From contig NZ_PGFJ01000001.1 in assembly GCF_002797815.1 (NCBI RefSeq), forward strand, positions 1,736,001 to 1,800,000: DNA of 64,000 nucleotides. The letters run 5' to 3'. Positions 10,729 through 19,129 of this stretch are shown in pieces; positions within the stretch are counted from its first letter, which is position 1; every line of letters starts with the position of its first letter. The notes beneath the pieces were generated by a model. It made no database searches. It was given only the letters and a program-made list of their open reading frames with translations, and was not told the origin of the DNA. The stretch comes from Mucilaginibacter auburnensis (GTDB lineage Bacteria; Bacteroidota; Bacteroidia; Sphingobacteriales; Sphingobacteriaceae). The position numbers were made by a program, and so were the translations under genes.

Positions 10729-10856
10729 GATATACAATGGTTGAATTATGGCTCAAATGTATCTGAGCTTGAGTAGCGGTAAAATGACTGAGGGCAGCCT
10801 TGTAGCTGATCTCAGTCATTGCAATTTCAACCTATTGTACACGTGTGAATATCGGC

Positions 10857-11354
10857 TTAAGAGTTGCCGATAACCGGCATATCCTGGTTAACATGAGCCG
10901 GTATTTTAAGCGGTTTTTTCTTACTTAATGCTTTTATAGTAAGTGCGGCAACCAACCCGCCAACTAAATAATAGCCAACGGTAAGTAATTTGGTCTCGGC
11001 ATTTTTGGTGATGGGCGTATCGTTCAACCCCAACTGGCGGGTCAAAGCCAACGCGCCAATTCCTGCGGCCAAACCCAAAGCTGTTCCTTTGGTGAGCAAA
11101 TTTTTACGACTGCCAATACCTATCAGGCTATAATAAGCCGCATTGCTAATCACATCGGCAGCAAGTGTTGTTGCAAACAGTGTATCGCCTCTTAAAGGTT
11201 TAGCACCGGCAAGTTTCAAACTTTTGTTAAGGGCCTGTTCACCAACCAGATCAATTCGCGGAGCACTGTTTAAAAAATGCTTAACAGTTTGATGTACTAT
11301 GTTTAGCGCAGCTGCGCCTGCAAAGCCGCCTATGGTGCTGTTTAATGTTTTCAT
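10857..11354 (-). CDS. Conserved hypothetical membrane protein
   Basis: 165 residues with three or four glycine/alanine-rich hydrophobic stretches (ADVISNAAYYSLIGIGS, ALGLAAGIGALALT, VGYYLVGGLVAALTIKAL) and a basic C-terminus. There is no signal peptide and I recognise no family. It resembles small glycine-zipper inner-membrane proteins common in Sphingobacteriaceae. It stands alone, divergent from the exonuclease/GIY-YIG gene across 131 bases. Function unknown. Confidence 0.65.
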   Translation of the reverse strand: MKTLNSTIGGFAGAAALNIVHQTVKHFLNSAPRIDLVGEQALNKSLKLAGAKPLRGDTLFATTLAADVISNAAYYSLIGIGSRKNLLTKGTALGLAAGIGALALTRQLGLNDTPITKNAETKLLTVGYYLVGGLVAALTIKALSKKKPLKIPAHVNQDMPVIGNS

Positions 11355-11485
11355 AATGAAGATGTTGTTTCTAATGTATTCACATCCAATATAATGCCAG
11401 TTACAGCATTTGCTTTTTTTAAAGCGATGATAAATTTTCTTTCATTAAACTAAATAATTTAGCAAAACTTTTTAACTTTACCTTT

Positions 11486-12850
11486 GTGTACGCCATAGTA
11501 GATATTGAGACAACAGGAGGGCATGCCAGCGCAAATGGTATTACCGAGATAGCCATTTGCCTTCATGATGGCAAAAAAGTAACGCAGCGTTATACCACAT
11601 TGGTTAATCCGCGGCGGGAGATACCTATTTACATCAGCGCGCTTACCGGCATCACCAATGATATGGTGGAACAGGCACCACCTTTTGAAGATGTAGCCGC
11701 AGACGTTTACCACCTGTTACATGGAAAAATATTCGTGGCACATAACGTCAATTTTGATTATTCTTTTGTTCGCTACCATCTGTCGCAGGCGGGCTACGAA
11801 CTTAACTGCAATAAGTTGTGTACTGTTCGATTAGGGCGTAAAATATTACCGGGCCATGCATCGTACAGTTTAGGCCGTTTATGCCGCACCTTAGGTATTG
11901 ATAATGAGGCACGTCACCGTGCTATGGGCGATGCCGAAGCTACTGCCGAATTATTCAGCCTGATGCTGAGAAACGACCGGGAGGAGCATATTAAAAAGGC
12001 GCTTAAACAAGGCTCAAAAGAGCAATTGCTACCACCGCATTTACCTAAAGCCGATATTGAGGCTTTACCTATGATGCCCGGCGTTTACTATTTTCATGAT
12101 GATAAAGGCAAAGTGATCTATGTAGGCAAGGCACGTAACATAAAAAAGCGGGTGTGCAGCCACTTTACCGGTAACAACCCCGGGCCGCAGCGACAGGAAT
12201 TTTTGCGAAACATCCATCGCATCAGCTTCCAGGAATGCGGAACAGAGTTGATAGCTTTTGTGCTGGAAGCTGTTGAAATTAAGCGGCTTTGGCCCAAGTA
12301 TAATCGTTCATTAAAACGTTTTGAGCATGCCTACGGGCTGTTTGTATTTGAAGACCAGAATGGTTACATGCGCCTGGCGGTTGATAAGCGCCGTAAACTG
12401 GCAATTCAGCCGGTATATACGTGTAATTCTCTCAACGAGGGCTATAGTATTATACATAGTTTGATAGATCAGTTTGAACTTTGTCCTAAGCTGTGTTTCA
12501 TACAACGCAATACGAATACATGTACCGGAGTTCATACCGGGCACTGTGCCTGCGAGGGTGTGCAGCAAGTTGAAGATTATAACACCAGGGTAAATACCGC
12601 CATTGAGGGCCTGAAAAAAGCACTGCCCACCTTTGCCATACGGGATGAAGGCCGTAATTATGACGAGCATAGCTGCATATTGGTTGAACGCGGACAGTTT
12701 TACGGAATGGGTTACATAACATCAGATTATAGCACCACAGATCTGCAACAACTCAAAACAAAACTCACCCCTTATCCGGGTAATGATTACATCAGGAATA
12801 TGGTGCTTAATTATGGTGAGAAATTTCCGGATAGAATGGTAGTTTTTTAA
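11486..12850 (+). CDS. DEDDh exonuclease fused to a UvrC-like GIY-YIG nuclease
   Basis: 454 residues. The start is GTG (GTG TAC GCC ATA), because exonuclease motif I (VDIETTG) begins four residues later and no ATG is near. Residues 1-165 are a DnaQ-like 3'-5' exonuclease with HNVNFDY and HRAMGDAEAT (the DEDDh His and Asp). Residues about 195-275 are a GIY-YIG nuclease (GVYYFHDDKGKVIYVGKARN, RVCSHF) as in UvrC and Cho. The remaining 180 residues contain a Cys-containing UvrC/Cho-like region, but the RNase H-like 5' nuclease and HhH domains of UvrC are absent. It is probably a DNA-repair enzyme that makes a single incision, Cho-like. Monocistronic. Confidence 0.85.
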   Translation: MYAIVDIETTGGHASANGITEIAICLHDGKKVTQRYTTLVNPRREIPIYISALTGITNDMVEQAPPFEDVAADVYHLLHGKIFVAHNVNFDYSFVRYHLSQAGYELNCNKLCTVRLGRKILPGHASYSLGRLCRTLGIDNEARHRAMGDAEATAELFSLMLRNDREEHIKKALKQGSKEQLLPPHLPKADIEALPMMPGVYYFHDDKGKVIYVGKARNIKKRVCSHFTGNNPGPQRQEFLRNIHRISFQECGTELIAFVLEAVEIKRLWPKYNRSLKRFEHAYGLFVFEDQNGYMRLAVDKRRKLAIQPVYTCNSLNEGYSIIHSLIDQFELCPKLCFIQRNTNTCTGVHTGHCACEGVQQVEDYNTRVNTAIEGLKKALPTFAIRDEGRNYDEHSCILVERGQFYGMGYITSDYSTTDLQQLKTKLTPYPGNDYIRNMVLNYGEKFPDRMVVF

Positions 12851-13192
12851 GCTGCTTATTGCGTAGCTGCAGTGCGCAAACAATCGATTGTATCCATCAT
12901 AAAACCCACTTTTGGTAACAATTGTACTACACTAAAAATAAATTTAGGGTGTGGTATTAAATATTGTATCTGTTAAAATAGGCAGTAGCATGTTTTATTG
13001 CATTTTATTTAACACTTTTTAAACTTTTTGGTCGTTCTAAAGTCAAAAAACAAGAAATTTAGAAACTTTCTGAACTATGCCCCAATCTTGCTTTTGAGGT
13101 TACATTGGTTAAATTTGTTGAGTTGAAGTGAAGTTGGTTTTGGGTGTTAAATAAAATAAGCAATAAATAAATTATACATATCTAAAAGGAAA
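12851..13192 (+). promoter_or_regulatory. 342-base spacer with candidate promoter for the cytochrome c gene
   Basis: A good Bacteroidota-type promoter is visible: TTG at 13088-13090, 19 bases, then TAAATTTG at 13110-13117 (consensus TTG-N19-TAnnTTTG), which would start transcription about 70 bases before the cytochrome c ATG. I see nothing else in the rest of the spacer: no hairpin after the exonuclease gene and no open frame of note. Confidence 0.5.
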
Positions 13193-13594
13193 ATGAAGAG
13201 GACTATCTTATTAACAGGATTTATACTTGCAACACTTGTTGCTAATAACTCGTTTGGTCAAACCACCAAAAAAACAACCACGGTTAAAAAAACAACCACC
13301 GTTACCAAAGCTGCTGCTACTAAACCAAGTGCTGCAGATCTGGTAATTGGTAAACAGGCTTTGTCAAAATCTGATTGTTTAGCTTGCCATAAAGAAGATA
13401 CTAAACTGGTAGGCCCTGCTTACAAAGACGTAGCAGCAAAATATCCGGCTACAGATGCTAACGTAGATATGCTGGTTAAAAAGATCATTGCCGGTGGTTC
13501 TGGTAACTGGGGCCAGGTGCCAATGTCTCCGCACCCGCAACTGGCAGCTGCCGATGTAAAAAAGATGGTACAATACATATTGTCGCTTAAATAA
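13193..13594 (+). CDS. Secreted c-type cytochrome
   Basis: 133 residues. The signal peptide MKRTILLTGFILATLVANNS is followed by a low-complexity Lys/Thr linker (KKTTTVKKTTTVTK), then a single class I cytochrome c domain with the heme site CLACH and the axial methionine in GQVPMSPHPQL. The ending VKKMVQYILSLK is typical of cytochrome c551/c552. It carries electrons in the periplasm. It lies upstream of the ThuA and PVC-heme lipoproteins, but a terminator separates them, so they are neighbours rather than one transcript. The linker probably tethers or spaces the heme domain. Confidence 0.92.
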   Translation: MKRTILLTGFILATLVANNSFGQTTKKTTTVKKTTTVTKAAATKPSAADLVIGKQALSKSDCLACHKEDTKLVGPAYKDVAAKYPATDANVDMLVKKIIAGGSGNWGQVPMSPHPQLAAADVKKMVQYILSLK

Positions 13595-13601
13595 ATCAGC
13601 C

Positions 13602-13635
13602 AAAAAGCTCTACCTTTAAACAGGTGGAGCTTTTT
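13602..13635 (+). terminator. Terminator after cytochrome c gene
   Basis: A 14-bp stem with one G-T pair (AAAAAGCTCTACCT / AGGTGGAGCTTTTT), 6-base loop, T-run built into the right arm. Confidence 0.85.
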
Positions 13636-13700
13636 AGTTTTATAGAGAGCCTTGTGCTGTGCTATAAAGAAAAACAAAACCAATATAAAACCAACCCTAC

Positions 13701-14516
13701 ATGAGAATTTTTACTAAGTATTCAAAAGCTTTTATAGGCATTGCGTTAGTTGCTGCTACAACGTTTGCAGTGTCATGCTCAAGCAGCCGCACCGGCTCAT
13801 CCAAATCAAAAAAAGTATTGGTATTCACCAAAATAGGCGTGGATAACAACGGAAGGAAAGCGTATGCACACGCTTCACGTATTCCCGGAGCCATAGCTAT
13901 TATGAAGCTGGGTACCGAGAACAACTTTGTTGCCGACACTACCAGCGATGCAGGAAAATTTACACCAGAAAACCTAAAACAATACGCCGCCGTTATATTG
14001 GTAAGTACTACCGGTGCACATATTTTTGATGATGCACAAAAAGCAGCATTCACTTCTTTTATTCAACATGGCGGCGGTTACGTAGGTATTCATGCTGCTT
14101 CTGATGGTGAGTATGATTGGCAATGGTATGGTAAAATGGTTGGCGCTTACTTTAAGGCGCATCCAATGGGTACACCTACAGCTACAATTGATGTTGTTGA
14201 CCGTACTTCTGCAGCTACCAAAATGTTGCCTGCTCGTTGGGAACGTAAAGATGAGTGGTATGCTTTTAGAGCTATGCCCCAGGATGTGCATGTATTGTTA
14301 AAGTTAGATGAATCTTCAGCTGCGCCTGAAGTTTATGGCAGAAGTCCTCAGGCTAAAATGGGTGCCGATCACCCGTTAGCATGGTGGCATGACTATGATG
14401 GTGGCCGTGCATTTTACACTGCTTTGGGTCATACTGATGCCTCTTTCCAGGAGCCATTGTTCCTGCAGCACCTGCTGGCCGGTATTGAATATGCCATGGG
14501 CCGCAAAAAAATGTAG
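13701..14516 (+). CDS. ThuA-domain lipoprotein
   Basis: 271 residues. The lipoprotein signal ends at Cys26 (TFAVSCSSS). The rest is a ThuA domain of the class I glutamine-amidotransferase-like fold: KVLVFTKIGVDNNGRKAYAH, YAAVILVSTTGAHIFDD, GGGYVGIHAASD, and HPLAWWHDYDGGRAFYTALGHT near the end. ThuA proteins act on sugars such as 3-keto-disaccharides in trehalose and sucrose use; the precise substrate here is not visible. The PVC-type heme protein follows after 48 bases on the same strand, so the two are probably co-transcribed and work together on oxidised sugars outside the cytoplasm. Confidence 0.88.
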   Translation: MRIFTKYSKAFIGIALVAATTFAVSCSSSRTGSSKSKKVLVFTKIGVDNNGRKAYAHASRIPGAIAIMKLGTENNFVADTTSDAGKFTPENLKQYAAVILVSTTGAHIFDDAQKAAFTSFIQHGGGYVGIHAASDGEYDWQWYGKMVGAYFKAHPMGTPTATIDVVDRTSAATKMLPARWERKDEWYAFRAMPQDVHVLLKLDESSAAPEVYGRSPQAKMGADHPLAWWHDYDGGRAFYTALGHTDASFQEPLFLQHLLAGIEYAMGRKKM

Positions 14517-14564
14517 TTTTCACCCCGAATACTAAAATCAAAAACTAAATATAACCTGTAATAA

Positions 14565-16859
14565 ATGAAAAATAACAACAAGTGGCTTTTAGGTATAGCC
14601 TGCGTATCTGCAGTGGCTTTTTATACCTGTAAGTCGTCTCAAAAAAGTGTGACGCAGTACCCTGTTGAGCGCGATGCCGCAGGCCGGATCAAAGTAAATA
14701 TGCACCCTGATCCAACCCCAAAATCACCGGAAGAAGAAATAAAACATATTTATCTTCCAAAAGGATATCATTTGCAACTGGTAGCATCTGAGCCTATGGT
14801 TAGCCAGCCTGTTGCAATTGCGTGGGACGGTGCCGGAAGAATGTATGTTGCAGAAATGAACACTTACATGCTTGACGCTGATGGTACAGGCCAACGCGAC
14901 GAGAAATGTAAAATTAAATTATTGGAAGATACCAATGGCGACGGTGTAATGGACAAAATGACCGTTTACGTTGATAACATTGTAATGCCAAGAACGTTAC
15001 AACCGTTAGATAATGGTCGCCTTTTAGTTAACTTAACCTGGACAAACGATGTATTTTGTTTCCAGGATACTGATGGCGACGGTGTGTCTGACAAGAAAAC
15101 TGTTGTTTACACCAGCCCAACAGTTGGTAACAATAACAACCTTGAACACCAAAAAAGCGGTTTGATCTGGAATCTTGATAACCGCATGTATGTGTCTTAT
15201 GATCCGGTTCGTTTTACGCTACAAGGCGAGAAAGTTATAGGCGAGGAAATTGCTGAAGGTGTTCCACCACAGTGGGGTTTAACACACGATGATTATGGTC
15301 GTTTATTTTACTCAAACGCAGGTGCAGAAGTTCCTGCCCGTGCTTTCCAGCAAAATGTTCATTACGGACAATTAGATCCGAAAGATCAGTTTGATGAAGA
15401 CTTTCAGGCGGTATGGCCAATTGTAACTACTCCCGACGTTCAGGGCGGTCCAATCCGCTTACGTTCAGGCGATAGTACTTTGAATCACTTTACAGCTGTT
15501 GCCGGCCAGTCAATTTACCGCGGCAACATGTTGCCTAAAGATCTTTACGGAGATTTGTTGATTCCTGAGCCGGTTGGTCGTATCATCCGTCGTGCTAAGG
15601 TTACCAATACCAATGGTAAAATTACCCTGCGCAACGCTTATGATAAACAAGAGTTTATTGCTTCAACAGATATCAACTTCCGCCCGGTTAATACAGCTAC
15701 CGGTCCTGATGGAAGCCTTTACATTGTTGATATGTACCATGGTATTATTCAGGAAAGTAATTGGACAAGAAAAGGTTCATTCCTTCGCGGTAAAATTGAA
15801 GACAAAGGCTTGCAAAAAAATATTGGCCGTGGCCGTATCTTCCGTTTGGTACATGACGAGTACAAACCTGATTTCAAAAAGAAATTCAATTTATACAAAG
15901 AAACAAGCGCACAGTTAGTGCAACATTTAACTAACGTGAGCAATGGCTGGTGGAGAGACGAAGCGCAAAAATTACTGGTTATCCGTAACGATAAATCAGT
16001 TGTTCCAACGCTGCAAAAAATGGCGCTTGATCCTGGCGCTAACCACTTAACCCGCATCCACGCTTTATGGACGCTGAACGGTATGGGCTCATTAGATAAC
16101 GCTACATGGACAGCCGCTATGAAAGATAACGATGCCCGTGTACGTAAAACTGTTGCCTGGATAGGTGAGGACATGATGAAGACTGATCCGAAAGCTATTG
16201 ACCAGTTAGCTACGCTGATGAACGATCCGGATGCTGACGTGCGTTACCAATTGTTATTGACCATGCGTTTTGTAAATTCAGATAAATCAAAACAGATCAT
16301 TACAGACCTGATCAAAAAATACCCAAATGATCCAATGTTGGCGCTGTCGCAAACATCATATGAAGACAAGCTAAGACAAAAAGCTGAGCAAGCCGCCCGT
16401 CAGGCAGCGCTTAATGCACAGTCTGCTAAATTAGTAGGTCAGGGTCAGGTTATTTATAAGCAACTTTGCTTTACCTGCCATGGTAGCGACGGTAAAGGTG
16501 TTATTATAGGTGGCACAACCTCTACAGCGCCAGCATTAGCCGGTAACCCTGATGTTAACGCTTTCGGTCCTGAAAAGTTGATCCGTGTATTGCTACATGG
16601 CTTAACAGGCCCTATCCGCGGCACTACCTATCCGGATGCTATGCCTGCTTTAGGAGGTAACGATGATGAGTACATCGCATCTGTATTGAGCTACATCCGC
16701 AGCGACTTTGGTAACAAAGGCTCTGTAGTTATGCCTGAAGATGTTGCTACTGTTAGAAAAGCTACAGCAAGCAGAACAGCTATTTACACAATGGCTGAGC
16801 TGGATACTATCAAACCTGTACTGCGTAGCAGATTTGGACCCGGTGGCCCGCCAAGATAG
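14565..16859 (+). CDS. PVC-type heme-binding dehydrogenase-like lipoprotein
   Basis: 764 residues. The N-terminus is a hydrophobic signal ending at Cys22 (FYTCKSS, an atypical lipobox). Residues about 55-400 are a sorbosone/NHL-like beta-propeller (VAIAWDGAGRMYVAEMNTY, DTNGDGVMDK, TGPDGSLYIVDMYHG). About 430-610 is an alpha-helical HEAT-like region (RIHALWTLNGMG, DPDADVRYQLL). The C-terminus is a cytochrome c domain with CFTCH at about 634-638 and MPALGG as the likely methionine ligand. The order matches the PVC-type heme-binding proteins of Bacteroidota and Planctomycetes. It probably oxidises a sugar and passes electrons to a cytochrome such as the one encoded upstream. Ends at a terminator. 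Confidence 0.88.
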   Translation: MKNNNKWLLGIACVSAVAFYTCKSSQKSVTQYPVERDAAGRIKVNMHPDPTPKSPEEEIKHIYLPKGYHLQLVASEPMVSQPVAIAWDGAGRMYVAEMNTYMLDADGTGQRDEKCKIKLLEDTNGDGVMDKMTVYVDNIVMPRTLQPLDNGRLLVNLTWTNDVFCFQDTDGDGVSDKKTVVYTSPTVGNNNNLEHQKSGLIWNLDNRMYVSYDPVRFTLQGEKVIGEEIAEGVPPQWGLTHDDYGRLFYSNAGAEVPARAFQQNVHYGQLDPKDQFDEDFQAVWPIVTTPDVQGGPIRLRSGDSTLNHFTAVAGQSIYRGNMLPKDLYGDLLIPEPVGRIIRRAKVTNTNGKITLRNAYDKQEFIASTDINFRPVNTATGPDGSLYIVDMYHGIIQESNWTRKGSFLRGKIEDKGLQKNIGRGRIFRLVHDEYKPDFKKKFNLYKETSAQLVQHLTNVSNGWWRDEAQKLLVIRNDKSVVPTLQKMALDPGANHLTRIHALWTLNGMGSLDNATWTAAMKDNDARVRKTVAWIGEDMMKTDPKAIDQLATLMNDPDADVRYQLLLTMRFVNSDKSKQIITDLIKKYPNDPMLALSQTSYEDKLRQKAEQAARQAALNAQSAKLVGQGQVIYKQLCFTCHGSDGKGVIIGGTTSTAPALAGNPDVNAFGPEKLIRVLLHGLTGPIRGTTYPDAMPALGGNDDEYIASVLSYIRSDFGNKGSVVMPEDVATVRKATASRTAIYTMAELDTIKPVLRSRFGPGGPPR

Positions 16860-16889
16860 TCTGTTAACTAAATAAACGGAATATAATAT

Positions 16890-16919
16890 AAGGCCCTGCT
16901 TTTTTAGCGGGGCCTTTAT
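16890..16919 (+). terminator. Terminator after the PVC-heme gene
   Basis: An 11-bp stem with one G-T pair (AAGGCCCTGCT / AGCGGGGCCTT), 5-base T loop, 30 bases after the stop, followed by T-rich sequence. Confidence 0.85.
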
Positions 16920-16956
16920 TATTTACGAGCAATATATTATTGTTAATAAAAAATAT

Positions 16957-16976
16957 TATGATTTTGTAAAATCATA
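16957..16976. promoter_or_regulatory. Candidate operator upstream of the XRE regulator
   Basis: A 20-base perfect palindrome with a two-base centre (TATGATTTT-GT-AAAATCATA), 30 bases before the regulator ATG. Size and position suit a dimeric helix-turn-helix operator used for autoregulation. This is inferred from symmetry and position only. Confidence 0.4.
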
Positions 16977-17005
16977 CAAACTTTAATTGCGTATGTAAGG
17001 TTGTA

Positions 17006-17236
17006 ATGGAGTTTGAAATGGAGCACTTAATATATAATATCCGATCCACACGTGAGCACCTGGGGTACTCGCAGGAGTACATGGCCATGAAATTGGGCAT
17101 AGGTCAAAATGGGTACAGCAAAATAGAGTTAGGCTATACACGTATAACGGTTGAGCGGCTTTTTGAAATTGCACGCATACTCAATGTTGATGTATTTACT
17201 TTATTGCAGCCGAGGGTTGTAAATGCTGTTGCATAA
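17006..17236 (+). CDS. Small XRE-family transcriptional regulator
   Basis: 76 residues consisting almost wholly of an HTH_3 domain: IRSTREHLGYSQEYMAMKLGIGQNGYSKIELGYTRITVERLFEIARIL. The start is the ATG at 17006; the ATG at 17018 is nearly as good. There is no sensor or metal-binding domain, so it probably binds DNA as a dimer and responds by level alone. A perfect 20-base palindrome lies just upstream. The stop codon lies 41 bases inside the 3' end of the oppositely oriented MpaB-like gene, so the two transcripts are antisense to each other at their ends. Confidence 0.85.
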   Translation: MEFEMEHLIYNIRSTREHLGYSQEYMAMKLGIGQNGYSKIELGYTRITVERLFEIARILNVDVFTLLQPRVVNAVA

Positions 17237-17996
17237 TTTGAGGTTTGTCTAAACTGCGCACTTGTTCTTTATAGTTTAACGGCAAAAGCGCGTCGCGCAA
17301 AAAGCTGTCAAGGTGCAGCCGTCGTAGCAGTTTGTACAAGCCCATAGCTGGTTTTATCCAAAATTTTTGCTTTAAATTGAGTAAGTTGTTTACATGCTTT
17401 GGCGTTAGCAAATATTGTATCTGCAATACAATAAGGTATCTGAACCATCCTAAATGCTTTTTGTATTGTCGGTAAAGATCAGCGGTGTAATTACTATATG
17501 CCATGTTTAATAGCAATGCCTCACTGCGCATGCCTTCCCACTCATTCAAATTTTTTGGTAAACCGCTAATTTGCATTCTAACAGCCATGCGGTTAAAAAC
17601 ATCAAAAATTTCTTCTTTCTCCTCTGTAGCCAGCGGCCTTTCAAGCAATTCGAACGACCGTATGCTATGGTCTATCAGCATAAACAAAACATCCCGGTAA
17701 GCCCAATCGGGTATGGTGGCACCACGATTTTGCTCAACTCCGGAGTGAATAGCAGTTATTTTATCAATTGCTTTTAGTGCCGATACTTCATCAGCAAAAA
17801 GTATTACTCTTGAATAGGTAATTGTTGAAAATAGCCTGCCCAGCGGATCTGCCGGTAGTCTCCCTGTAAAATAAAGCCAGTCAACAGCTTTGTTGAGAGC
17901 AAACTCGGCAGCGGCACCGGCAAAAATAAACAAGCTGGTATCTGCCCGTCCCCATATTTTTCGCACAATAGAGTTTTCGTCTACAAAGGTTTTCAT
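17196..17996 (-). CDS. MpaB/latex-clearing-type oxygenase-like protein (DUF2236)
   Basis: 266 residues from the ATG at 17996, chosen because ATGA couples it to the stop of the preceding gene. The protein matches the MpaB/Lcp catalytic domain: SIVRKIWGRADTSLFIFAGAAAE at the start, RLFSTITYSRVILFADEVSALKAI, then IPDWAYRDVLFMLIDHSIRSFELL. Family members bind heme b and oxidise polyisoprenoid or other lipid-like chains, but many are uncharacterised. The heme-ligand His cannot be assigned here with confidence. Last gene of a three-gene operon with two small membrane proteins. Its 3' end overlaps the XRE gene by 41 bases in convergent orientation. Confidence 0.78.
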   Translation of the reverse strand: MKTFVDENSIVRKIWGRADTSLFIFAGAAAEFALNKAVDWLYFTGRLPADPLGRLFSTITYSRVILFADEVSALKAIDKITAIHSGVEQNRGATIPDWAYRDVLFMLIDHSIRSFELLERPLATEEKEEIFDVFNRMAVRMQISGLPKNLNEWEGMRSEALLLNMAYSNYTADLYRQYKKHLGWFRYLIVLQIQYLLTPKHVNNLLNLKQKFWIKPAMGLYKLLRRLHLDSFLRDALLPLNYKEQVRSLDKPQIMQQHLQPSAAIK

Positions 17997-18478
17997 GCTG
18001 TTGCCTCCAGTTGTTTTATCCATTTATAGCAAGGCAATAATATCGCCAAAGTTACTACGCCGAAAGAGCAGTCAATACATTGCCAAAAGAAAGGTATGCT
18101 CCTTATACTGCCTGCAATAAAAGCTAACGGGAAGATAGCCAATGCAGCTATAATACCGAATTGCACTACCCAGATATTACGCACAGGGTTAATAAGCGGC
18201 CCTATAAATAACACGGCCAGCATAACGTGGGCAAAGGCCAGCCAGTCTGTTCCATAACTTATAAACGGGTATTGGTTGTTGGTGTTTTTTACCCCTGTAT
18301 ACACTTTGTTAAGCCACAAGCTTAAAGTTGGGTTAAGCTCCGGCTGATGTTTTAGAAACCACGTTAATTGTGTTTCAATAGGGAAGGCTGTTATTCCGCT
18401 TAAAAACAGGCCGATTATTATTGTCCAAATACACAATTTGATGCGTTTGTTAAGCCTGTTGTTCTGTAACTGTTTCAT
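17993..18478 (-). CDS. Small polytopic membrane protein, unknown
   Basis: 161 residues with four predicted membrane helices (IWTIIIGLFLSGITAF, DWLAFAHVMLAVLFIGPLI, QFGIIAALAIFPLAFIAGSI, FGVVTLAILLPCYKW). The loop LNKVYTGVKNTNNQYPFISYGTDW lies between helices one and two. No family recognised. It overlaps the upstream DUF2809 gene by 29 bases and the downstream MpaB-like gene by 4 (ATGA), so the three are translationally coupled. It may be a membrane partner of the oxygenase; this is inferred from coupling alone. Confidence 0.75.
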   Translation of the reverse strand: MKQLQNNRLNKRIKLCIWTIIIGLFLSGITAFPIETQLTWFLKHQPELNPTLSLWLNKVYTGVKNTNNQYPFISYGTDWLAFAHVMLAVLFIGPLINPVRNIWVVQFGIIAALAIFPLAFIAGSIRSIPFFWQCIDCSFGVVTLAILLPCYKWIKQLEATA

Positions 18479-18851
18479 GGCGTTTAAGTTTTTGTGCTGT
18501 TTTTTCTGTAGCGATAATTGCTACAGCCCCTGCGGTATACATAAGAATATCTATAAAAGAAAAATAACTGCCGATGATTGTGGTTGCTATTTTAGAGTGC
18601 TCTAAACCGAGTGTTTGTACAATATGAAAATACTGCGAAAGCTCAATTGAGTAAGCAAAGGCCAGAACCAGTAGTGTAACTTTAACCACAGGCATATTGA
18701 TAAATGCTTTAACTGCACAATAAATGAGTATGACTACCAATAAATCGCCAAAAAATGGCCTTATAAAAGCGTCGTGCACATAAGTGGCAATATAAGCTTC
18801 GGTTAAAAACAGTATAACGGACAGAAGAAAATAGCGGATGTTGAAATACAT
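18450..18851 (-). CDS. DUF2809-family membrane protein
   Basis: 133 residues from the ATG at 18851; an upstream TTG is unlikely. Four membrane helices with the DUF2809 signature: YIATYVHDAFIRPFFGDLLVVILIYC, VVKVTLLVLAFAYSIELSQYF, GSYFSFIDILMYTAGAVAI. The family has no assigned function. First gene of the three-gene operon; its promoter must lie in the 130 bases shared with the divergent tRNA-adk leader region. Confidence 0.82.
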   Translation of the reverse strand: MYFNIRYFLLSVILFLTEAYIATYVHDAFIRPFFGDLLVVILIYCAVKAFINMPVVKVTLLVLAFAYSIELSQYFHIVQTLGLEHSKIATTIIGSYFSFIDILMYTAGAVAIIATEKTAQKLKRHETVTEQQA

Positions 18852-18983
18852 AAAAAGTACTTTTTTTTGCAAAGTAAATGAATAACAATCTTATCTCCAA
18901 AATAAATTCGACTTTACATCAGCTGTTTAGCGGAAGGTGAGCGTATTTTTTTAATTTTTTTATCGAAGATTAAAAAGATATTC

Positions 18984-18991
18984 TATCTTTG
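18984..18991 (+). promoter_or_regulatory. Promoter -7 box of the tRNA-Arg gene
   Basis: TATCTTTG followed by CAG, an exact TAnnTTTG box, 57 bases before the tRNA. A clear -33 TTG is not visible at 19 bases; a T-rich tract lies there instead. Confidence 0.5.
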
Positions 18992-19047
18992 CAGTCCGTA
19001 AAAAAAGGGAAATACTTACCTTTTCTTATCGGAAAAATAAAATATTG

Positions 19048-19121
19048 GCACTTGTAGCTCAATTGGATAGAGCATCTCACTACGGATGAGAAGGTTTGGG
19101 GTTCGAATCCCTACAAGTGCA
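19048..19121 (+). tRNA. tRNA-Arg (anticodon ACG)
   Basis: 74 bases that fold as a cloverleaf. Acceptor GCACTTG pairs with CAAGTGC, the D arm is GCTCAATTGGATAGAGC, the anticodon stem TCTCA/TGAGA holds loop CTACGGA with anticodon ACG, and the T arm is GGGTTCGAATCCC. The discriminator is A; CCA is not encoded. Position 34 A is expected to be inosine, reading CGU, CGC and CGA. A terminator starts 9 bases downstream. Confidence 0.95.
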
Positions 19122-19129
19122 CTGAGAAC

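Noticed and set aside
11479..11486. TACCTTTG as a promoter of the exonuclease gene
   Set aside because: It would start transcription inside the gene, after the GTG codon that must be used because the catalytic motif follows at once.
19048..19121. tRNA as an integration site
   Set aside because: No duplicated 3' tRNA segment, no integrase and no foreign gene cluster follows; adk and obgE are core genes.
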